Shown: one piece after another, positions 57,019-64,000 of the stretch
Numbering within the stretch: the stretch's first letter is position 1
How the letters are laid out: each line of letters starts with the position of its first letter
DNA from: Erigeron canadensis
Lineage: Eukaryota; Streptophyta; Magnoliopsida; Asterales; Asteraceae
Direction of reading: 5' to 3'
Assembly: GCF_010389155.1 (NCBI RefSeq)
Contig: NC_057768.1
Span: 7,686,501-7,750,500, forward strand
Length of the DNA: 64,000 bases
Position numbers and translations under genes: made by a program
Notes under the pieces: model-generated
The model's input: only the letters and a program-made list of their open reading frames with translations
Told to the model about the DNA's origin: nothing
The model's database searches: none

Positions 57019-57699
57019 CCAACCTAATCCACACATGATCTGGGCAACCCGAATGATCGAGCCCGCTCATTAAACCTCACAAGTGGGTCTAGACTTCATT
57101 GATAACGAGTACCTTAAAAGAATTTTTTTTTTTGCCAAGCGAAGATTGAACCTGAGACGTTAAGATCACTAAGTGTTTTTTTTACTGTTTTTCTTACCAT
57201 TAGGTTAACTCTTTGGATGTATGAGTATGTATGTACTGACATCGTTGTAAGAAGTACAAATCAAATCTGATTGTTTCTTTGTATTGTTGTATTCATAGCC
57301 ACTTAGCAATTAGCATGCTTGGATGAGTAACCTTAACAATTAATCTAAGATTAGGTCCTCATAGTATATGACTTTTTGTCTGTTCATCATAATACTAAAT
57401 TTAAAGTTTTAAAAGTTTTTTTACTTTCGTTTGATCATTAACATTACTGGATTGAGTTAAGTTGTATTGTCTTACAACGCCAATTTTAATTTATTTTACA
57501 TGACAATTATTCTCTTCCTTCTCATGATACAATTAATCATGACTCATGAGGATTTTTTAAATGATACATGTGCCATTGAATTTATTATTCATTTAGTACA
57601 CATTTTCTTTTACTGAAAATTTAACAAATAAAATCTTTATTAAATGTGTCCTTGTAATTAAGAAGGCTACAAACGTACTTTGGTTAGTTGAAAATATTA

Positions 57700-58349
57700 G
57701 GGGGAGGGAGCCGAAGGCGAGTTGGCCGGCGAGATGGAGCGAGCTGCAGGGAGATCGGCGAGCTTCGACCGCCATGGAAGGGAGATGGCAGCGAGAAGGG
57801 GGGAGCGAGTTCAGAACTCGCGGAAGGTTGAAGGGGAAAGGGACCGGAAGTGTCAACCCATCAAACTTGGGGTATGACCGTTGGAGGACCAGAAAGGGGA
57901 AGGAAGAAAGAGCAGGGACCAAATTGCAATTATGCTGAAAGTTTTTTTTTTTAAGCTGTTGTTTACAATTTTTTTTTTTCCCTAAGCTTTTTACTTTCTT
58001 AATTTCTTTAACAAAATGAAATTTTAACATAATTTTTTTTTTTAACATTTTTTTTGGGCATAATACAAACTTTTTTATAATTATGTCATGTTTTACTTTT
58101 AATATATAATGTGTTTTAAGTATTATGTAATATGTTTTGTTATTAATAAAACATATAAATTAAAAAAGGGTTAGTTATGTAAAGTTTATAAATATTAAAG
58201 ATGAATTATTAAAATGTGAAGAAAAGTTGGGAGTTTCGGTTGCCACTAAAAAAATGTTGAAAACAGGTTGAAGAGTTGACATGAGGTGGAGTAATTTGAT
58301 TAGGTATTTGAAAGGAGATGGGAGGGTTGAACCTTTGAGCTCCCTCCCC
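57700..58349. mobile_element. GC-rich MITE with TTA target duplication
   Basis: Ends GGGGGAGGGAGC and GCTCCCTCCCC are inverted repeats. TTA at 57697-57699 and 58350-58352 is the TSD, and arm 1 has the empty site ATATTACGCG. This fits PIF/Harbinger. The first ~230 bp (57700-57930) is strongly GC-rich with GGCGA/GGAG words, unlike everything around it, and may be captured sequence. No transposase. Confidence 0.8.
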
Positions 58350-59479
58350 TTACGCGTCCTATATGCGTCCTATATGAAACAATGTAGTAAATACATAATT
58401 GTTGAGTTAATGACGTGGAGGGAATGAACTACCGAGTAAATGGTAATATTGAACAACTAATGGAAACAGGATGAAGGTTATATACGGTCTCAAGTATCTA
58501 CTTATGATGAATTTGAATGATATCAATTTGAACCTTCACTTACAAAAGAGGCCAAACTATAATTGTGTATTTAATAGTGTAAATGTTGGATATTTTAGTG
58601 TAATTAGATTAACTTGTTAGATCAATAACGTCATAATAATACATCATATAGGATTGGCTGGGGTTTGAGCTTGGGGGACCAAAGGTGGCAATTCGAAATA
58701 CCTAGTAAATAACTGTCGTTTTGGCAGTTTCATGTTTATATACATCCCGTAATCAATATCTGATCATTCTTCTTTTCTCTTTTTCTGGTTCTTCTCTCAA
58801 ATATCAATACACAGAAAATTCTTAATTCTCTTAATTGTATCCGATTGAATAGTTTGGGTGAACCACCAAATTGATTCAATCTGAAAGTGATTACACGCCT
58901 TTCAGAGTTTGATTAATTATATCCGGTTATCTGTTCGTTATTCACAAATTTCCCCAACAGTAAATTATGGAAACAACATATGTACAAAATACTGAAGCAA
59001 AAAACATTAGAATATAACAAATTAAGATCTTAAAACATCAAAATTTCAATCCATTGACAATAGAAGATAAAAAAAAAATTTAACTTTCAAAAATGTGAAA
59101 TAAAAGAGTTATCAAAAAACATCAAAAGATAATGAATTAATCTTCATCTATTAACAAACCTATTAGTGCTCTTGAGTTTCATTTGATTCATTTCCTTACT
59201 CTCGAACAGTGGGATGCCATCATCAACTTTCCTATAAAACAAATACATAATTAGTATACATTTAAGAAGAATGAGGTTAAAGAGCAAATGAATATAGACA
59301 TTTTACATGAAATGAAATAATATGAATATGATTTGAGAATATGAATGTAAAACACATCATTTTTTTCATCTTGCCGTATTCAAATTGTGATGTATATTGA
59401 AATCAATGAAATGGAACCTTTTGTGGTATTTATAATAGTGTAATTCGATCTTCTTAATATTTATAAGGATTTGTTATTA

Positions 59480-59635
59480 GGGAAAGGCTAAATACAGCCT
59501 TTAAGGCTGTATTTAACATGCATAAAAAAACTTGTATCTTCCATATTAAAAGTCCGCTCTCTGATTTTCATGGTAAATGTACAAACAATTTATGCACCTT
59601 AAACACAGTCCTAAGGGTTGTATTTAGCAAACCCC
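59480..59635. mobile_element. Small MITE with CTAAATACA-type ends
   Basis: Left GGGAAAGGCTAAATACAGCC and right, reverse-complemented, GGGGTTTGCTAAATACAACC are imperfect TIRs. Arm 1 lacks this ~156-bp segment (TTGTTATTAACTATC uninterrupted). Flanks suggest a degraded TSD sharing TTGTT; the superfamily is uncertain, possibly Mutator. Confidence 0.65.
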
Positions 59636-59716
59636 TTGTTGACTATCTATTTTTTGTATGTGGTGTCATATGTTTATATGTGTTATTTAGCTACTACCTA
59701 TGTTTATAAATATGGT

Positions 59717-60859
59717 AAAATTGCACCGTTAAGAATTAGCTGTCAAAATATATATGCTTATACCACCCTTGTAATATTTTTACTTAACACAAAAATATTT
59801 TTACTTATACCACCCCTTAACATTAATGATTATGTTATATTATCAATCAATTATCCTTTAAAATATCTCCATTAATAATCTACATCAATCTACTCGTATT
59901 AATGTAAGTATCAATTGAGTCGCGTATAATACAACTGTATCCATGTTATTAATGGGTTGGAAGCTTACATGCCATTTGAAGCTCTTTATCAAGTTTAATA
60001 CTCATATTTACAAAAATATACATTAAATCAAATAGAAAATAGAAAATTTACCCAATTTACCATATATATAATAGTCAAAGTTTGACTTCTCAATTTAAAT
60101 GGTTGAGATTTCTTTATGGATTTCAATGGCCCATATCGGATGCTAAACTTATTTTTTCTGTGGATATATATATATATATAGGGTAAAGTTATTTTGAGAA
60201 CCTTTTTTTTGCGAGAACTTTTAAAATCAAGCTCAATCGATCATTGTTCTTTACATGAAAATTGTTTTTTGACTGGTTTCTGAATAACTTATGTGTAATT
60301 TTGAAGTTTATAATTGTGTGGAGGCATGAATTATCATCCGTTATATAACTATATGGAGATTTGAATTATTGATCACATGTGCACGAATATTGCTATGATC
60401 ACATGTAATCTCAACCATTTAAATTACACATAAGTTATTCAGAAATTGAGATACGTTGGCTGGAAATAACAAGATGAGTAATGCTACCAAATATTTAAAG
60501 CCTCTTGTCGTGCACGAAATTTTTGGACATGAAGTCCATACATATGAATGTGTAACATACTTTATATAAATCGGTCTTTGTGCTAAAGCGAAATGAGAAA
60601 TTGATATATTGACGCAAATGGGATGTTGATATATTGACGTATAAGGCACAATTGATGTTACAATAAATTTTTGCAAAGACCTAGATATATTCGTGATATA
60701 CAAATAATTATTTGTATCGATCTCCTTGCTATCATTAGAGCCCACATGGCTTAAAATTTCACATGGATATAAAAAAGGCTTGGAGCATGTATCATATTAT
60801 TAATGATCAACATATATATGAATGGTTCTTATGAACAACATTGGTGTTGAGATTATTAT
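59717..60859. other. No confident gene; one perfect inverted repeat
   Basis: AT-rich. A perfect 25-bp inverted repeat (CTGAATAACTTATGTGTAAT core) at 60277-60301 and 60421-60445 flanks ~119 bp and could be a MITE body; TA microsatellite at 60165-60180. A 108-codon minus-strand frame at 60419-60745 has no recognisable similarity. Plus-strand fragments here may be eroded copia gag, but I cannot support that firmly. Confidence 0.45.
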
Positions 60860-62102
60860 ATGTTATTAAATGACCAAACAAGATATGTATATGGCACAAT
60901 TGCCCGCATGCAATATCATCAATTACATATTGACATCATTATGTTTTATCGAGGCATAATTTTGCAATTTGGACATCCAAGGGGGAGATTTATAAATAAT
61001 TAATGAGTGGATGTCCAAATTCATATAATTGGATCTCATGATGAGATGGATATACTACAACTTAGTGTTGTATTATCTCGAAAGATCAAGCATAAATTGA
61101 ATGAGACTTTTGACTGTTTATGAAAGTATATTGACGAAAGGTCAAAGAGCTTCAATAATGTCAAGGCTTACTCATTAAGCTATTATTGGTTTTCAAACCG
61201 CAAATGGGATGTTGATGTCTTCTTTCAATACTAATGATAGTACTACATATCCCCGATATTGCATTTTTTTTATAAATGTGTTAGCAATACATGGCTACGA
61301 ATCAACAAGCTATCGTTGGATGAAACTGAAGACATACTTTGATACCTGAGATATGAGATTATTTGATCAAAGTTCACTTGCAAAGATGATTGGATATGTT
61401 AATTCTAGACATTTGTATCATCCGCCTAAAGCACTGTCACAAAGAATTTGGTTTTTCACAAATGTTGACGCTACAAATTTTATGGAGGTTTAGCAATCAA
61501 CTACTACATCATAAAGCTATAAAGATATCATGGTCAAAAATCAATGATAAAAATGCCCAAGAAGAATGTGTTTGACGATATTGGTAAGAAATATTCAATA
61601 GTATTATTTGAAGATAATGTGGTGTATATAGATCAAGCTCAAACGACTTTAGAGTCAATCTCAACATATGATCAACAAGACGATGACACAATCAATCTTC
61701 ATCAAACCTGATCGAGCAATAATTTGGCAAATTATTGAGTCATTTATATACAGGATTGACATTCGATATTTCAAAGATGGATATTCATATGAGGGGGAGT
61801 ATTATACGCGCTGCACTTTTTTTTCCTTCACCGAGTTTTTATCCACTGGGTTTTTCTTGGTAAGGTTTTTAATAAGGTAGCAAACACCATATTTGCGTAT
61901 AATAAAGCATGAATATCCGAGGGGGAGTATCATGATTTTATATTATGGTGGATATTCACCTTCCATATTATAGCTCTTATAAATCTCTAGAATGTTCTAT
62001 ATGTTGCCTATAAATATAAGGCATATTGTAATCCCTGAATAATAAGATTAACTTCTCTTTTCTCTCACAATTCTTCTTTTCTTCTATCTCTATATTATAA
62101 CA
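60860..62102 (+). mobile_element. Decayed 3' end of a copia element with its LTR
   Basis: IVLFEDNVVYIDQAQTT (near 61594-61640) is the RNase H EDN block of a copia pol, and RCTFFSFTEF then STGFFLVRFLIR (61810-61878) is the characteristic pseudo-peptide encoded between pol and the 3' LTR in many plant copia elements. Purine tracts GAGGGGGAG occur at 61791 and 61919. The LTR is 61928-62102 (starts TATCATG, ends ATAACA, TATA-like CCTATAAATATAAGG at ~62010). Stops and shifts fill the coding part; the 5' boundary is not visible. Confidence 0.6.
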
Positions 62103-62354
62103 ATGAGGTTAAAAGGTGTAAATTATTGATGAAAAAACAAAAAACAATGTAAATTAGTGAGAAATTTCTATAAAAATATATATAATAATTTTTTCATGAA
62201 CCATAGCTTTTATTTTGTAATTATGAATTATGACATCAGCAAGTTTTAATTTGGTAAAATCGAGTCTTATGATTGGTTTATAAGCTATTAGCCTATGGAG
62301 CCGGTTGTCTTGAAATATATATATATATATATAAACATACCATAATTATGTAAA

Positions 62355-62465
62355 TTACTACTACAAGACACAAGGATACCGACTGATTTTTTTGACAAGA
62401 AACATCTGTTGGAATTTTCTGACAGATTACCGACGTTCCGACGGATTATCATTTAATTTACTTAC
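62355..62465. repeat. Possible CACTA-type terminus
   Basis: CTACTACAAGACACAAGG followed by GATACCGACTGA, CCGACG and CCGACGGATT words resembles the CACTACAAGA ends and subterminal CCGACGG motifs of plant CACTA elements. The other end and a TSD were not found. Confidence 0.3.
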
Positions 62466-62601
62466 CGGGAATTTCATAACAGAATTCCTATGAAAATAAA
62501 ATCCAGATGAAAACTACCATTGGTATACCAAATCTCCATGCATAGTTGCACACAAGAGGCTTGAATACCCTCAGTGTAAAAATCAACAACAAAAACACTA
62601 C

Positions 62602-63373
62602 CTACAACTTAATAAGGTTTTTGAAACAGTAAGTGCCCAAAAGATACCATCCAACAAGAAGAAAAGCAAAGAACACCAAAAAGGCAAGAAAATTAACTCC
62701 TCCAAAAGTAATTCCAACGATAAATATGATCACAAATGGGGCATAGGCTCGAACCATAGACATCTTATCTACCCATTGTCCTTTCAACAAAAGCAACACC
62801 GCCACATTAACCACATTCCACCCGCCACCCTGCAACTCCAACCTGTTGAGATTATTGGCCACAAAAGAGTGACAATTGCAAGTTAAGATGTTATATTCCC
62901 GATGTTGGTATTCTTGTGTGCTCTTTTTTAAGGCAGTGTCCCATGTGTATTGATATTCACCTTCTTCATTCATGTAAATTGAATACTGTAGCAAAGGAAA
63001 GACGAGTGTAAGACATAATATCGACTTGACATATAGTTTAAGTACCTTTTATAACTATAATATCGTCATTGCACCTAAACAAAATGACAGAACAATCAAA
63101 TACCTTGTCTTTGTTAATTTGGATGTATCGGGCCACGGCCCCAAATGTGAAGTTATCTACACATACAAAGTTAGGTCCTGCAAAGTCTAAGATAACTCCA
63201 TCCTCTCTGGCGATACCCATATGACCAACAAAAGGAAGGAGCCACGAAATTACAGGGAGAGGTGTCCATACTATGCAGCATGGAAAACGAGCTCTTGTTG
63301 GATCAATCTGCATGTTAAATGGAACAGTGTGCTCCATCATCATGGTGTGGTTATGTTCTGTTTCTGATTCCAT
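62602..63373 (-). CDS. RTH: RTE1-HOMOLOG (RTH)-like membrane protein, two exons
   Basis: REVERSION-TO-ETHYLENE-SENSITIVITY1/RTH proteins (DUF778; TMEM222 in animals) are Golgi/ER membrane proteins; RTE1 promotes signalling by the ethylene receptor ETR1, and RTH modulates RTE1. Exon 1 is 63373-63104 (90 codons), intron 63103-62986 (118 bp, GTATTT...CTACAG, phase 0), exon 2 62985-62602. The predicted protein is 217 aa, close to the family's ~230-250. Conserved blocks: [53 protein letters not shown] (conserved Cys/His), and two C-terminal membrane segments ending [11 protein letters not shown]. No lesion is seen. It resembles RTH more than RTE1, judged from memory of the family. The start is the first ATG in frame; 5' UTR introns are possible. 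Confidence 0.85.
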
Positions 63374-63902
63374 TGCAAGATCTGCTCAAACTAAATCGTT
63401 TTAGTATTTGTGTTCTATCAATATTAGAATCAGGCTAACCAAGTAACATGTCTCCATTCCAGAATTCACCAAAAACAAAATAACTTGTAAGATTTACTAA
63501 CGCAGTTATCTCTTTCAGGGCTGACTGTGCATTCCACAAATAATTAGGAGCTTCAGTAAGGTTTGGCTACACTCTTTAGTTCAATACTTTAGATTTGAAA
63601 GAGCATATTACATCCAAGTAAATTCTATCACTACAAATTTATTAAGAAAACATGTAAATCTTCTCTTATGAGGTGAATGCGCCTCCAGGTAACTGTTTGC
63701 AAATAGTGGGGTTTGAGCCTTTGCTTCATAGCTTGTTCATAGCTGTTCTTACCAATTTTTTTGAGTAATTACTATATAGTTGAAATAGTTATTTTTTTTT
63801 TATCTTGGGTTCTGTTAGGTATTCAATAAGAGTTATCTGGATAAAGTGTACATCTAAATATTTATTATCTATATAAACTAACCAGTATTGTTCTTTGTTT
63901 TA
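63374..63902 (-). other. Upstream region of the RTH-like gene
   Basis: No ORF. On the minus strand TTGAGCAGATCTTGCAATGG could include an acceptor just before the start codon, leaving room for a 5'-UTR intron, but no donor was assigned. No clear TATA box was chosen. Confidence 0.35.
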
Positions 63903-64000
63903 CGAGCATGGTACCCGCGCATTACGGCGAATACCATTGACATGTCGTCTAGATCGAGGGGTGATGTGGGTCTCATGGAGACGTTTCACGGCGGTGGTGG
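63903..64000 (-). mobile_element. Helitron 3' terminus running off the window
   Basis: On the minus strand a hairpin-like CGCCGTAATGCGCGGGTACC ends at ATGCTCG followed by T, a one-base variant of the CTAG terminus at 40828-40831. The element would extend to the right beyond the window. Its end lies ~530 bp upstream of the RTH-like start codon. Confidence 0.5.

Larger units (their letters stand above)
57019..59716 (-). repeat. Large inverted repeat, arm 2, right piece
   Basis: Continues arm 2 after the copia insertion: the first half of the T-tailed SINE (57019-57220, TSD ATGAGTAT at 57221-57228), then sequence matching arm 1 leftwards to its end near 36248. It carries two MITEs absent from arm 1 (57700-58349 and ~59480-59635) and lacks arm 1's Helitron. 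Confidence 0.85.

Noticed and set aside
57593..58048. 151-codon minus-strand frame
   Set aside because: It crosses the left boundary of the MITE at 57700, so it is assembled from unrelated sequences; only the GC-rich inner part was kept as a finding.
60419..60745. 108-codon minus-strand frame
   Set aside because: No family resemblance, unusual composition, and it overlaps an inverted-repeat arm; not enough to call a gene.

Overview
This window is plant nuclear DNA. Retrotransposons, Helitrons, TIR transposons, SINEs and spliceosomal introns fill it, genes are sparse, and nothing looks organellar or bacterial. The element families (an Athila-like gypsy primed by tRNA-Asp, a sirevirus-like copia with a large third ORF, T-tailed SINEs) fit a eudicot and remind me of Asteraceae; that placement is an inference. 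Only one gene looks intact: an RTE1/RTH-family membrane protein on the minus strand at 62602-63373.

Layout. 1-6177: a truncated, minus-strand Athila-like Ty3/gypsy element (RT and protease remnants, an open gag, PBS, one complete LTR). Another element's LTR cuts its RT, and a Harbinger-type MITE sits inside its own LTR. 6178-9670, 13150-16436 and 21985-23765: nine pieces of a papain-like (C1A) cysteine peptidase pseudogene. Six of them form three tail-to-tail inverted pairs that share the same central spacer. 10205-11990 and 32160-33175 are an old direct duplication; only the first copy carries a Mutator-type MITE and a hAT-type element. 16437-18240 and 23766-25233 are another duplicated block, inserted at the same point next to two peptidase copies. 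20826-21100 is an ankyrin-repeat pseudo-exon. 25334-30415: a complete Ty1/copia element with a 5-bp TSD and 208-bp LTRs, with six in-frame stops and one frameshift. 33863-35795: three copies of a GACGTC-centred palindrome.

36248-59716 is the most complex part. It is a large inverted repeat whose arms (36248-39837, and 43803-43981 plus 57019-59716) act as each other's empty-site controls. Arm 1 carries a Helitron. Arm 2 carries a GC-rich MITE, a small MITE and a 13-kb sirevirus-like copia element at 43982-57018. That element has lost essentially its whole RT, has a TATA-like site before its third ORF, and was later interrupted by a 1.5-kb solo gypsy LTR with a perfect TSD. The spacer between the arms holds two outward-facing Helitron ends, a Mutator-type MITE, a solo LTR with minisatellites, and a SINE. 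60860-62102 is a decayed copia 3' end. The window closes with the RTH-like gene and a Helitron terminus.

The genes here do not form a pathway. The region records nested insertion and duplication, and its order can be reconstructed because many insertions have an uninterrupted paralogue inside the same window. All alignments were done by eye; boundaries marked approximate could move by tens of bases.
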